A stretch of DNA of 64,000 nucleotides from Uranotaenia lowii (lineage: Eukaryota > Arthropoda > Insecta > Diptera > Culicidae), in contig NC_073691.1 in NCBI RefSeq assembly GCF_029784155.1, forward strand, positions 62,922,822 through 62,986,821, in the 5' to 3' direction. Under the pieces are notes generated by a model that saw nothing but the letters and a program-made list of their open reading frames with translations, ran no database searches and had not been told where the DNA came from. The translations under genes were made by a program, and so were the position numbers. Numbering within the stretch: the first letter of the stretch is position 1; each line of letters opens with the position of its first letter. Positions 11,035-21,685 of this stretch are shown here, one piece after another.

Positions 11035-11373
11035 AGATGAAATAATGATGATAAAGATAATTTTCAACCACATATTTACAAGATTGAATGCTGAATGTCA
11101 AATCAACCTGGCTCGTGTCTTCTTATTATCCTATCTGTCTCCACTAAGCCCAAGATAACGTTAATAAGCTTCATGATTTAATTGAGATCAACACTTAAGT
11201 GTTTATTTGTTAACCTATATGTACATACGTTTCTGAATCTTCATGCATCATTTTTAGGTTGTTGTGTAAACTTTTTAGCAATGATTGTTTTAAATGGATT
11301 ACAAAAAACTGGAAACAAAAATGCTAACGACTCATTTTCTGGTCTATCGGCTGTTTAAGTTTTTTAGTAGGTA

Positions 11374-11910
11374 CACTGGTGGACATAAGTATTCGTCATA
11401 AGCTCTATCACCACAATCATTTAACGTACATAATTCTAAATAGTTGTTGATATTTATATTTTTTTAAGTGAATAGGTTCTGTGAAATGTTATCTATTTAA
11501 TGGCATGAAATTATCAATGCCCCTCTCTTCCTCCATAAGAAGAAGGGAAGCAGAAAATAACATTCTACATTTTTCGTTGGACAAAATATTTAAGAAAATG
11601 CTCTTTTCTCAATATCAAGATCTCAAAATATTGTAAGTAAATGAAACTAAGACATTTAATTCTCCTGTTTTTTTTTTGTTGCAAAAATAGTTTTTTTTTA
11701 TTGTATTTTTTTATGTTTTGAGTAATAAATTATGTTATTTTAATTATTTATGTTAGCTTAAGAAAGGAAAGAATTAGCTTAAAATGTTCGAAATAAGTAT
11801 AATATATTTCTAAAATAGTTTGGAATATCATGAACAAAAGCGAAATTATGATAAAATAACGAAAATTTCAATTAAGTACTAAAAACGTCAAATACTTTTG
11901 TTCACCAGTG
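11374..11910. mobile_element. 537-bp non-autonomous Tc1/mariner-like element
   Basis: The ends are CACTGGTGGACATAAGTATT and the reverse complement of AATACTTTTGTTCACCAGTG, flanked by TA at 11372-11373 and 11911-11912. The CACTGGTG...CAAAAGTATTTG style terminus and TA duplication fit Tc1/mariner. The AT-rich interior has no ORF, so it was mobilised in trans. Confidence 0.85.
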
Positions 11911-12027
11911 TACCTAGCATTTAAATAAATGCCGATCACTGCAAAACGAATCCTGGGCGGGGAAAAACGACACGCTGTTCTGTACGATGGCAGTAGGTAG
12001 ATAGCAGGTAATACGGTTGCATCAAAT

Positions 12028-12112
12028 ATGTTTCACCCAAAAGTTGGTTCTTTTCTTTGGCTAGGATTCATGTTCTGGTTCCAGATATTCAGCGATGGCA
12101 AAAAGTTCAATT
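12028..12112 (+). CDS. Secreted 3D-domain-like protein, exon 1
   Basis: ATG at 12028 opens 28 codons plus one base. A basic N-region (MFHPK) leads into a Trp/Phe-rich hydrophobic core (FLWLGFMFWFQIF) and a polar SDGKK, a plausible signal peptide. The exon ends AATT|GTAGGT. The 74-nt intron ends TTTTTGCAG and the junction restores a Leu codon in frame with exon 2. I chose this ATG because it is the only one giving a signal peptide and a compatible phase. Confidence 0.72.
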
Positions 12113-12186
12113 GTAGGTTAAAAAATATTTCTTTCTTTTTATTATTTAATTAATCTGTAAGTCATGTGTTGATGATGTTTTTGCAG

Positions 12187-12578
12187 TAACTTTCGACCCG
12201 CGGGAGTTGGACTGTTACGGAAATCAAACTCATGAAAAGGTCATGCTTACGGCATACCGACCTCAATTCGACAGTGACGAAAAACGGGACTTCACCGATA
12301 TGCGATTGAAAAAATTGTACTCCCTGCAAGATTTCTTGGACAATCGTGCCCCCTACGTTACGGTTGGAATGGATCCTCGGCTGCGCATTCCGTACGGTAA
12401 AGCCATCTGTATACCGGAGTTGAATGCTCACTTCAGGAGGAACATCAAACTTCAGGTACGGGACACCCATGAAGATCTGGCTGGTGGAGGATTCCGCCGA
12501 GTGGACATTTGCGTGCGCACACAAGCGGATAGTTTCGATGACGCCGTCAATATGCTGGAAGCCACGATTATTTTGTGA
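12187..12578 (+). CDS. Secreted 3D-domain-like protein, exon 2
   Basis: This completes a 158-aa protein (stop TGA 12576-12578). Residues about 85-158 have the layout of the 3D domain, named for three conserved aspartates in a double-psi beta-barrel fold related to RlpA and MltA: VGMDPRLRIPYG (Asp91), VRDT (Asp121) and RRVDICVRT (Asp135), with PYG and a C-terminal VN after DSFDDA. Three cysteines (38, 103, 137) suit an extracellular protein. In bacteria such domains sit in cell-wall hydrolases and resuscitation-type proteins; I infer but cannot show a glycan-related role here. The intron and signal peptide indicate a resident eukaryotic gene, not contamination. The function in the insect is unknown to me. 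A polyA-like AATAAA-type signal near 12872 could serve it. Confidence 0.72.
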
Positions 12579-12599
12579 TTCATTAGACTCGTCAAATGA

Positions 12600-12967
12600 A
12601 CGACACGTCAATCAAATGCTATTAATACATTACCAAGTGTTTTGAAAAAGTAAAATGGGTGTTTTTAACTTATTTCCCGAAATTGCTGAGTATATTGCCA
12701 TACAAAAGGTTATCTTATACATATTATCTTTAATTTTCTTTATTTAGATGTTCAATATGAAATTTGTTTTTGACATCTACCTAGTATTTTTGAAACATTG
12801 AACTTTATTTTCCTTAAATGATGTCTTCTAATCCTGAACCCGCTTAATTTGCATTAAGAAACCCTAAACAATGGAATAAATAACGTTTAAAGTAAAAGAA
12901 ACAGACACTTCTTATTTATTTTCATAGCTTTCCGTATCACGATATAACTTGATTCCCTTATTTTCTA
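12600..12967. other. 3' flank, no gene recognised
   Basis: AT-rich sequence between the 3D-domain gene and the RTE relic. It probably contains the 3' UTR and polyA signal (GGAATAAATAAC near 12872). Confidence 0.45.
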
Positions 12968-14257
12968 GAATTCACTCGGTTCATGGCAACCGTTTTCCAA
13001 TTTCTCAGACATCCCGCACATTCCCCAGATCACGCTCCACTTAGGCTTACCACCTTCGTAGCGAAAACCGGTTTTGCAGGACAGTCGTCCAGCATTCTCG
13101 CAACATGTCCTTCCCATGCAGCGTATCCGTCCAGCCTTTGCCACATTCTTGATACTGAGTTCGCCGTAATGTGGCGCGAGCTCGTAGTTCATCCTTTGCC
13201 TCCACACTTCGTACTCCTGCACGCCGCCAAAGATGGTTCTTAACACTCGTCGCTCGAATACTCCGAGTGTTCGCAGGTCCTCCTTGAGCAATATCCACAT
13301 CCACATGGGTTACACTTCGTGCGAGGGCAGGTCTTCTCGACCGCAGTTGCTAGTAGGCACGAATTCCGCTAATTATTCGCCGCCGGATCTCAGGGCTGGA
13401 GTCATTGTCTGCGATCACCAATAAGCCCAGATAGACAAAGTCTTCGACTATCTCCAGCTCGTCGCTGTCGATCGTGACCTTGTTATTACCAAATGGACAT
13501 GCCGGTTCGGTTGGTCTCGGATTCGTAGGTCAGCATATACTTGGTCTTGGACGTATTAATCATTAACCCAATCCTTCCTGCTTCGCGTTTCAGTTTGCGA
13601 TAGATCTCCTCCACTGCCGCAGATGATCTGCCGACTATATCAATATGGCGTCGGCAAAGCAGATAAGTTGACTGCATTTGTTAAAAATCGTGCGGCGCAA
13701 TTCGCCCAACGCTCGTCAGATAACACCTTCTAGCGCCACGTTGAACATCATGCATCATGCGACCATCACCTTGTCGAAGCCTGTTGCGTGATTCGAATAA
13801 ACTCGATAATTCACCCGAAATCCGCACACAGTACAGCGTTCTATCCATCGTCGTCTTGATCAGTCTGGTTAGCTTCGCGGAAAAGCCGTTCTCGTCCATG
13901 ATTTTCCATAGATCGTCACGGTCGATCGTGTCTTATATGGCTTTGAAGTCGATAAAAAGTTGGTGAGTAGTTACTTGGTGTGCACGGCATTTTTGGAGGA
14001 TTTGCCATAAGATCTGGTCCGTCGTAAAAACTCCTTCTATGAAGCCAACCTGATGACTTCCCAGGAATCTGTTTGCTTGTGGCATTAGACGGTGGAGTAA
14101 GATTCGGGACAACACTTTGTTGGCGGCACTGAGGACAGTGATCGTTCGGTAGTTCTCACAGTCCAATTTGTCGCCCTTCTTGAAGATGGGGCATATTACC
14201 CCCTCCTTTCACTCCTCCGGTAGCTGTTGTGTGCCCCATATTCGGACCATCAACCGG
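12968..14257 (-). pseudogene. RTE-clade LINE relic, reverse transcriptase to C-terminus
   Basis: Successive broken minus-strand frames read as a non-LTR polymerase: CENYRTITVLSAANKVLSRIL (RT motif 1), FLGSHQVGFIEG, TTDQI, LFIDFKA (motif A area), LRQGD (motif B area), LKREAGRIGLMINTSKTKYM (motif D area) and C-terminal KNHLWR...LRRW text. This order and wording fit RTE-type elements widespread in mosquitoes. Many stops and frameshifts make it dead. It continues 5' (higher coordinates) at 16177-16433 and 21686-22402 after two insertions. No separate RNase H is seen, as expected for RTE. Confidence 0.75.
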
Positions 14258-14259
14258 TA

Positions 14260-16174
14260 GGGGAACATGCCCTATTATGCGCCACCTGAGCGAATCGCTG
14301 ATTTTCTATGTATCCCACGTACAAATTGTGTTAAAAATGGGTGTAATCGTTGAAGAAAAGTGTTTTCTACAAATGCCCATGATTTTTTATTACTCAAATC
14401 GCTATAGTCCTATTTGGCGCTGGTAGTGTTCGTGATATTATGTTGGTTGTTTCACCAACACTTTTCAGTTTTGGGATAATCAACCTTAAAAAACGACCAT
14501 GTGCGTCGACCGGCTACCCGTTTTTTGTACCGAGAGTTTTTGAGGTTAATTGTCCCGTCTCATCTGTACACGCTCAGCAAGTGTGCGTAAGAAATGTCAA
14601 AAACAACTCTATAGGGGAAAAGTTCATATAACGCCCCATGTGGCTAATACGCGCCACCCTTGTTTTGAAGAATCTGAAGCTTTTTAAGCCTGCAAAATAT
14701 TACCAATTTGTTCTAAATGCTGTGATTGGTCATAGCAAGTATGAATTTTTCCTTAAAATGCCCCTGTGTCGTGATAATTTCACAATTTAGGTTTTCCTTC
14801 ATTTCGATCTAAATTTAAAAACACTTTCAATAAGGTGTCACCAAGCAGAGAAAAACGAATAAGACAATATTTTCTGACACATCGATAGAGGAGAATCTAA
14901 ATTATGATTTTATGCTACAAAATCATACTGAACTCGCTAAGGTATGCTTTTTATGGGTATGTTCTATCACGGCCCATGCGCTCGTTATAACGCGCCAATC
15001 GTAGTAGGCTGAAAATAGCATTAATTTTTCAAAAAGGCCAATTTTCATTGAAAATGAACAAAAAGTCTAAAACCATATTTTGAGCGTTAGTTCAGCCCAA
15101 AAAATCTATTTTCCATTTTTTGTTAAATTTCTATTGGTCCATTTTGATTTTCTTTTCAGTCAAAGTGTCTGTAAGTATTGGTGTGTTTTCGGTCTTCGGC
15201 TGCTCTCGGGTGTGTTCGGCTGCTAGGCGCGTATTGAATACACAGCGGCGCGTATTCGCAACACAGTTTTGTTCTGTGGCTTTGAATAAGGTTTTTAAAA
15301 ATCAAGTTTTTGAAGAAACTATAGCAATTTGAGTAATGAAAAATCATAGGCATTTGTAGAAAACACTTTTCTTCAACGATTTCACCCATTTTTAACATAA
15401 TTTGTACGTGGAATACATAGAAAATTAGCGATTCGCTTAGGTGGCGCATAATAGGGCATGTTCCCCTAGTTGCTTCAAAAACGAGATTTTTAAAAACCAC
15501 ATTCAAAGCCACAGAACAAAACTGTGTTGCAAATACGCGCCGCTGTGTATTCAATACGCGCCTAGCAGCCGAACGCACCCGAAAGCAGCCGAAGACCAAA
15601 AACACACCAATACTTACAGACACTTTGACTGAAAAGAAAACCAAAATGGACTAATCAAAATTAAAAAAAATGGAAAAGTAGATTTTTTGGGCTGAATTAA
15701 CGCTCAAAATATGGTTTTAGACTTTTTGTTCATTTTCAATGAAAATTGGCCTTTTTGAAAAATTTATGCTATTTTCAGCCTACTACGATTGGCGCGTTAT
15801 AACGAGCGCATGGGCCGTGATTGAACATACCCATAAAAAGCATACCTTTGCGAGTTCAGTATGATTTTTTAGCATAAAATCATAGTTTAGATTCTCCTCT
15901 ATCGATGTGTCAGAAAATATTGTCTTATTCGTTTTTCTCTGCTTGGTGACACCTTATTGAAAGTGTTTTAAAATTTAGATCGAAATGAAGAAATACCTAA
16001 ATTGTGAAATTATCACGATACATGGGGCATTTTAAGGAAAAAATCATACTTGCCATGGCGTATCACAGCATTTAAAACAAATTGGTAATATTTTGCAGGC
16101 TTAAAATGTTTCAGAATCATCAAAACAAGGGTGTCGCGTATTAGCCACATGGGGCGTTATATGAACTTTTCCCC
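14260..16174. mobile_element. Complex MITE with interlocked inverted repeats, TA duplication
   Basis: Inserted in the RTE relic, flanked by TA (14258-14259, 16175-16176). The termini begin GGGGAACATGCCC and (reverse complement) GGGGAAAAGTTCATATAACG. Inside are two overlapping inverted pairs. A (14260 to about 14408) is inverted at about 15320-15469. B (about 14609-15320) is inverted at about 15475-16174. The order A-B-A'-B' means both hairpins cannot form at once without interlocking. The shared GGGGAA start suggests two related MITE families, one inserted into the loop of the other. ORFs across the centre are palindrome artefacts. Confidence 0.78.
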
Positions 16175-16176
16175 TA

Positions 16177-16433
16177 TAGGCAATCGGCCTACTTGTCCGG
16201 GCTAATTTTGATAAGTTCAGCTGCGATGCTATCCTTCCCAGCTGACTTGTTGCTAGTCAGCTGGCGAATGGCTTCTTTTACTTCACTTATTGTTAAGAGT
16301 GGCTCCACCTCGTCGTTGGCTACGTCGGCGATGTACGTTTCCGCGTCTGATTTTTTACGTTTCGACGCACGGGTGCTTCTTTGCACTACTGCCGCCCGCG
16401 CAGTTTTCTCTTCGTTCGTCACTCTCCTACACA
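16177..16433 (-). pseudogene. RTE-clade LINE relic, linker and start of reverse transcriptase
   Basis: Minus-strand text reads VEPLLTISEVKEAIRQLTSN then KSAGKDSIAAELIK, the usual 'x-ISEVxxAIxxLKNNKAxGxDxIxAELIK' opening of RTE reverse transcriptase. Frame continuity with 12968-14257 is broken only by the MITE. The upstream part is displaced to 21686 by the transposon at 16434-21685. Confidence 0.8.
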
Positions 16434-17087
16434 GAAAAAAATAATGACTATTACGTGTCATTGAAAATGTTTACCTTTAATATCATACATCCTGTAATTT
16501 AAATAACACGTAATTTTCAATGGATTTATTGAAAAGCAAATGAAAAATCATTTAATATTACAGCAAATGTCCTGTAACAAAAAGGAGCAGGACATGCACT
16601 GTAATTTTACAGATCGAAGCATTTATTTTCAAGTGAGAGCATTATCTACAGACGCTTTCATGCTGCAGGACTGTGAAATTATAGGATGTCAATCAAAAGA
16701 ACAGTTTTCATTATTGCTAGCAACTGATCGACTGTTTGTTTCGTGGTAGTGCTATGGAGACCGACCGGAAATACACTAGTGTAAAAGCATCGCGCACGCT
16801 TTTGGCCACAAAGCCACAGGAAGCGCAGGTGTGAATAATTCGCATCGTTATCAGCCAGTTAGAACAATGCTCCTGCGGGAATCAAGCATCACCGGCTGAT
16901 TATTCGTAAGTTCCCATTTTTAATTTTATAATTTTTTTATCAATTGAATGGATTATGCATGAAATTGCGGATAAATTGTTTAGTTCCATGATGCTTCCGT
17001 GTCCTTTATTTCCAGGGATGGATCACAATATCTAGGTTCAGCGTGAAAAAGAATCCAAAAGATTTATCATTGTGAAACAAAAGATCG

Positions 17088-17180
17088 TATCGACACAGAG
17101 AATCACCAGGTACCTACATTTCTGTGATGGCACCGGCCTTTCGCTAACCTAGCGCTGGGTGATTATCTGTGTCGATCGAG
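17088..17180. repeat. Short inverted repeat within the 5.25-kb transposon
   Basis: TCGACACAGAGAATCACCAGG near the left pairs imperfectly with CTGGGTGATTATCTGTGTCGA at the right across a loop of about 40 bases. Possibly a small MITE or a structured transcript. Confidence 0.5.
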
Positions 17181-18079
17181 CTGAAGTTTCACAAACATTA
17201 ACTGATCCTTTAATTTTTTTTTATGTTACACAATCGACCAAAAAATCGAAAATTTAGTTCAAAGAACGAATACTAAATGGCTCAGAACAATTTAATTAAA
17301 ACTTTGATCAAATTTAAATTTAAACTATCATATATTTTATGTTCACAATATTAAAAAACATATAGTCACAGCAATATACTTCGCTTACTTTTTCTGCATT
17401 AAGCAATGCCTTTAAATAATATCATTTTGCGAAATGCAGAAATTCAGCACAGCACAGCCACGATGAAAAAGAAGGTCAACAAGTTGTAACCTTGTAGCTA
17501 TCGGAACTGATGGTTATTGAATAAAAGATTGCTCTTACCGTACATATACAGAGAAGTTATTTTTTCCTTGTCAACTGTTTTACGTCAGCAGCTTCAGATA
17601 AAGATTTTGGAATATAGCTGATTTTGGATTTCTTATTTCATCAAATGGTCCACTTTCAATGTGGCCAAATTGTAAGAGTATCCTCCATAATATTTTGTTA
17701 AGATGGTGTCTAAAAAAAAGGCTTTAATAATGAATTCTGAAACAATAATACGTACACGGATTCTCCAAAACTATATACTATGGTTTCGTAAACGTGACAA
17801 TATCGACCCGGACTCAAACATCGGCGTTCTTGAACCGATCCTGTTGATTTAAATCATATTATCTTTTCGTTTACGTTTAGTTTTAGTTTCACAACCTTTA
17901 GAACAGGTAGTGTTGAATCTGATGAGAATAATCTATTAGGAATATCAACAGTGACGTCACAACTAACACCACTACGAAAACGACACTGCTTTTTGCATAC
18001 CTCCTTTCGGATTCTTGTTGAGTCGTCTTGTGTTAATTGTCAAAACTCGGTCAAGTTTCGCCCGAGATAGCTGCATTAA

Positions 18080-18971
18080 GCCTGTTCAACAGCCAATTGA
18101 AATCGGTTTCAATCGATTTCGATTGGTAAATTTTTGTTCACTCAGCCAATGTTGTGATCGAAACTAATCCAATTGACGTTCAATGAAGCCAATCGGAACC
18201 GATCGAAACCAATCGAAATCGATCAAGCTTGAGAGCAGGATTCGTTTCTATCGGTTTCTATCGCACTAACACAAATGCAGTTGTTTACTGTCAAAAAACA
18301 GCTGATTCGGTTTGGTTTTCAAGTTTGATGTCATTCGTTGCGGTGTCCTCTGTGGTGTACTGAGTCGGTGGTGCTATTCTAGTCGTGCTAAGTCGGTGTC
18401 GGTGGTGCTGTGTCAGCTGTGCTAGTCGGTGCTGCTGTGTCGGTGGTGCTGTGCCAGTCGCGCGCTGCCAGGTATTCCGAGACGGTGGTGCTTCGCCAGT
18501 GAAAGTGATGTCGGGCGATGTGGTGTAGGCGGTGCTGTGTCAGAGATGCAGTGTTTAAAAGCATCTTTCAGTGCAGTTGCTGCACCGAAAATATTTAATA
18601 AAAAGTGAGCTTCATAAAAAAAAAACATCATACGACGTTTTTTTCATTTTTCTTTTGGAGGGGACGAAACATAAACTCAGTTTTTTTTTTGTTGTTTTTT
18701 TCATTCTAATGGAGGCGCATCGGGAATCGAAAAGTTAATAAAAAATTAAATAGAAGATCATTCCGATTTTGCTTTTTTCATAAGAAAATCAATCCCGGAA
18801 CACCATATTATAGCTGAATAAGAAAATCACAATAAACACAGCGCGTTAGTATTAGTGTCTGGCTGTTCATTCAGCAGCCTGATAGAAATCGATTGAAGTC
18901 AATTGGAAAAACAGCTGATCAACTGTCAATCCATTTCAATTGATTTCGATTGAGTTCTGTTGAACACACCT
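18080..18971. mobile_element. About 890-bp element with TTAA (or ATTAA) duplication
   Basis: The left end GCCTGTTCAACAG and right end (reverse complement TAGGTGTGTTCAACAG) are followed by matching CAATTGAAATCGGTTTCAATCG-type subterminal text. Flanks are ATTAA at 18075-18079 and 18972-18976. TTAA targeting suggests a piggyBac- or Kolobok-type mobiliser. The interior includes a GTGCTGTGTCGGTGG-rich minisatellite-like stretch (about 18350-18560) and no convincing ORF. It sits upstream of the HCCS segment in the larger transposon. Confidence 0.7.
18350..18560. repeat. Degenerate GGTGGTGCTGTGTC minisatellite
   Basis: Irregular repeats of GTCGGTGGTGCTGTGTC and variants give a locally GC-rich, strand-biased block inside the TTAA element. 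Confidence 0.6.
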
Positions 18972-19279
18972 ATTAATCGCAGCAAGCGAACTCGCACGCC
19001 GATAAAAGTACATAAGATTGTTCAGGAACATCTTTCTTCGGTGTGAACCACGGAAGCTAAATTTTATTTGCAAAATTTTCAAATTTCTGTAAAGAAGTTT
19101 CAATTCCTTGCGAATTTGGACAGCATCCAAGCCTCAACTAAGCTAGTTCAATAGTTTTCTTTTAGTTGATCGATAGGTAAATTCAAAATCTCCTTAAAAT
19201 TATGTAATTTGGTTCATATCGGTTGTGATGATTGTAATTGTGATTTTTCAGTCCATGAATATTCTTTTTTTTTTCAGCC

Positions 19280-20010
19280 ATGGGGAACAGCATATCGGCT
19301 GCTGAAATAATTGCTACCAACATCGTTCACACTGAAGCCGCTAATGCTTCGAAGTTGCCCCCGGGACATCCCCCAATGCCGGGCGGTAGCATGAGCATTG
19401 ACGCGGCCGGAGTAAATCCAGCACCGGAATGTCCAATGCACAAAAAAGAACCAACTCAGCCGGTCTTTAAGGAAAATCCTGTGTTAGTTTCCGAATGTCC
19501 AGTTGAACACGATCAGAGCGACATCAACCCGCTCAGTATGGTAAAATTTTAACATAAGCGAAAACAATACTCATGTAGTTATTAAAAAAAGTTTGGAAAC
19601 GATGCAGATACCGCCGATGAACCAAAATCCTGCGCCCGGTCAACCGTTCCCGTCGCCTACGGATCGATAAACGTCTTCAATTCCAAAAGTCACAGAAGAT
19701 GGTCTCCAGGAGTTTTGGGTCTATCCCAGCCAGCAAATGTTCTGGAATGCCATGCGCGCAAAGGTTGGCGCTGGGAAAAAGATGACATCAAACAGAAAGA
19801 CATGGATCATTAAGATACGCAACGCCAACAACGAGCAGGCCTGGCAGGAGGTTCTCAAATGGGAAGCACTGCGCTTTCGCTAGTGTGGCAATCACAGGCT
19901 GAAGAGTTTTGACTCAACACTTCCACCTTATTGGTGAAGGTGACCCAATTTCTTGAGAGGTCGCAGGGATACATCAGGAGCTGTTTTGATAACTTCAAAA
20001 ATTAACCAGA
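19280..20010 (+). pseudogene. HCCS: Decayed holocytochrome-c synthase (cytochrome c heme lyase) segment
   Basis: HCCS attaches heme to apocytochrome c in the mitochondrial intermembrane space. The first exon (19280-19540, preceded by a poly-T acceptor) encodes 87 residues starting MGNSISAAE, with the two heme-regulatory Cys-Pro motifs ECPMHK and SECPV. It ends in phase 0 at ATG|GTAAAA. The next exon starts at 19608 with IPPMNQNPAPGQPFPSPTDR, then hits TAA at 19668. Beyond it family text remains recognisable in shifting frames: FWVYPSQQMFWNAM, KGWRWEKDDIKQKDM, NANNEQAWQEVLKWEAL, and probably HRLKSF. The conserved C-terminal half, including the catalytic-domain remainder, is absent. At least one stop and several frameshifts make it a pseudogene. 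The retained intron rules out retroposition. Its position inside a TIR-bounded insertion points to capture. Confidence 0.85.
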
Positions 20011-20393
20011 ACAATTGTTAAGGTTACCAGTAATGCGCCGAAGGTAAGTTCTTGGTTTTTATTATTTAATTTTGTTTACTCCAATCGTTTCTGACAAAGT
20101 CAATGTTTTCTTTTCATTTACAGGAAAATTCTATGGTATCATTATGAGCAAGCAACAGGATGTAATGTGAATTCGTTGTCCAATTATTCTACATCCAAAA
20201 AGTCGAAAATCATAGATTATTCGCTTAGAAAGAAAAGGTTATCTTCTAATGAAAATTGCTCCAACATAGAAATATTCGAATTTTTAAGCACTTTTAATTA
20301 CTTGGCGAAAATATCAACCATTTAATTTTGAAACGAGAGGTAATTAAAAAAAATTCAATTGTTATTCATTATTTTAATTTCAATTTTTCACAG

Positions 20394-20454
20394 CTCGGTA
20401 CCCGAATCAACGAAATTGTGTTCCAAAACCCTGATCCGGTCCTTGTTGAAATAG
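20394..20454 (+). CDS. Unrecognised transposon-borne protein, penultimate exon
   Basis: After acceptor TTTTTCACAG the exon encodes LGTRINEIVFQNPDPVLVEI and ends in phase 1 at G|GTAAAT. The junction to 20868 restores GAC and keeps a long open frame. Upstream exons are not clear; a possible one follows the acceptor at about 20123 (TTTACAG), and an orphan donor (GCGCCGAAG|GTAAGT) sits at about 20044. Confidence 0.5.
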
Positions 20455-20867
20455 GTAAATTATACACTTACTTCTCACATTATACATCTTATTCCTACAA
20501 ATCCAATAAAAAAAATTCTAAAATAAAAAATATCGCCTCAAACTGCTGTCATCTATTCAGCTAGGTTGTAGAAGGGTTTTTATTCACTTTTACACAGAAA
20601 ATTTAAAGTTTCTTTTTATTCTAAGTAATAAATAAGTGTAAAGTCATGCTTGAATTGTTCATTGAAATATTTAAAACAAATTGTAGAAAAAAATTTTGAT
20701 GTTAGCCAATCATTCATTTTTCAAAAAGCGAAAAAACAGGGCTGCTTTTTTTCTTCGCTCAGCTGTGTATTTTTGAGATTTTTTTTCCAAAATAATTTGA
20801 ACTCGTTTCATACAACCGTTGAAAGCTTTAAGAGCTTTACTTATGCTTTTTTGTTTCTATTTTTCAG

Positions 20868-21175
20868 ACCTTGGAAATCAGAAATCGGTGTTCTACTGCT
20901 TTGCAGAAAATCTGCGACTAAGCGAAGGTACGGATGATTTAGTCAAAGCTCTGACTGATTTGCTAGCGGTTCATTTTGTACATTACTTTAGGTACAATGA
21001 ACATTGTTCAAAATTTATGCTCCTCATTCAACAATATTCCGCGAAGGTTATCGACGATGAAGCATTGAGGTCCCAAGCCAAACGAGTCGGATTTGTCCAG
21101 AAAAAGGTGGTCAGAATCATTGCCGAATTGTCTGCTCACGATCCTAAAGCATCTTCCGATGAAAATATTTTATGA
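20868..21175 (+). CDS. Unrecognised transposon-borne protein, last exon
   Basis: Acceptor TTTTTCAG precedes a 102-codon open frame to TGA at 21173-21175. It contains QKSVFYCFAENLRLSEG, DLVKALTDLLAVHFVHYFRY and a C-terminal basic/acidic tail. The look (aromatic-rich 'xxFYCFxE', then a helix ending in 'HFVxxxxY') resembles a C-terminal region I have seen in repeat-associated eukaryotic proteins, but I cannot name a domain. Unlike the neighbouring HCCS segment it is intact over both visible exons. This suggests it belonged to the mobile element or was captured later. Confidence 0.55.
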
Positions 21176-21685
21176 GCATGTTCATATGTCTAATTATAAA
21201 GACATAAAAAAAATATTTTTTTAATACTGCAATAGCGAGTTCAACTTGAATTCGTTGGTTACTGCTACAAGCAGCATAAGCATGCATAATTTTATTGTGT
21301 CGTAGTAAATGACCTATAATTATTAAGAATTAAAACAGTTTATCTTACATTTTGTGTTTTTATTTCTGAGCTGAGCCTGAGCTAGTACAGGAAACGCAAT
21401 ATTACAGCACTGTAATTTTGAAGTAGCCTGTCATTTTGGAGGAGCTTGTAATTTGAAAACCTGTGATTTGAAAGCAGCATGTAATCTGAAAACAGCCCGT
21501 AATCTGAACAAACCTGTAATTTTAAAGCAGCCTGTAATTTTAAAGCAAGCTGTAAAAATTATTGTCACTTTAAAAATAAGTGTCATGTGATCTTTTTTAG
21601 ACCTGTAAAATTACGGTAAATGTCCTGCTCCTTTTTGTTACAGGATATTTGCCGTAATTTTACAGAAAATAATTTTTTCTGTGTA

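Larger units (their letters stand above)
16434..21685. mobile_element. 5.25-kb DNA transposon carrying a broken HCCS copy
   Basis: The left end CACAGAAAAAAATAATGA and the reverse complement of the right end CACAGAAAAAATTATTTTC are flanked by TA (16432-16433, 21686-21687) and split the RTE relic cleanly. A second, stronger inverted pair lies just inside: about 16555-16610 and 21598-21660 share TGTCCTGCTCCTTTTTGTTA. The interior holds a TTAA-flanked MITE, a decayed HCCS gene segment and the last two exons of an unrecognised protein. No transposase motif is visible. It is therefore either non-autonomous with captured host DNA, or a family whose transposase I do not recognise. Superfamily left open. 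Confidence 0.72.

Noticed and set aside
12162..12611. 149-codon minus-strand ORF over the 3D-domain gene
   Set aside because: Antisense shadow of exon 2; the plus frame has a signal peptide, matched splice phases and a domain.
15156..15644. 162-codon minus-strand ORF across the MITE centre
   Set aside because: It reads through an inverted repeat and its translation mirrors the plus-strand frames at 15120-15332 and 15441-15632; a palindrome artefact.
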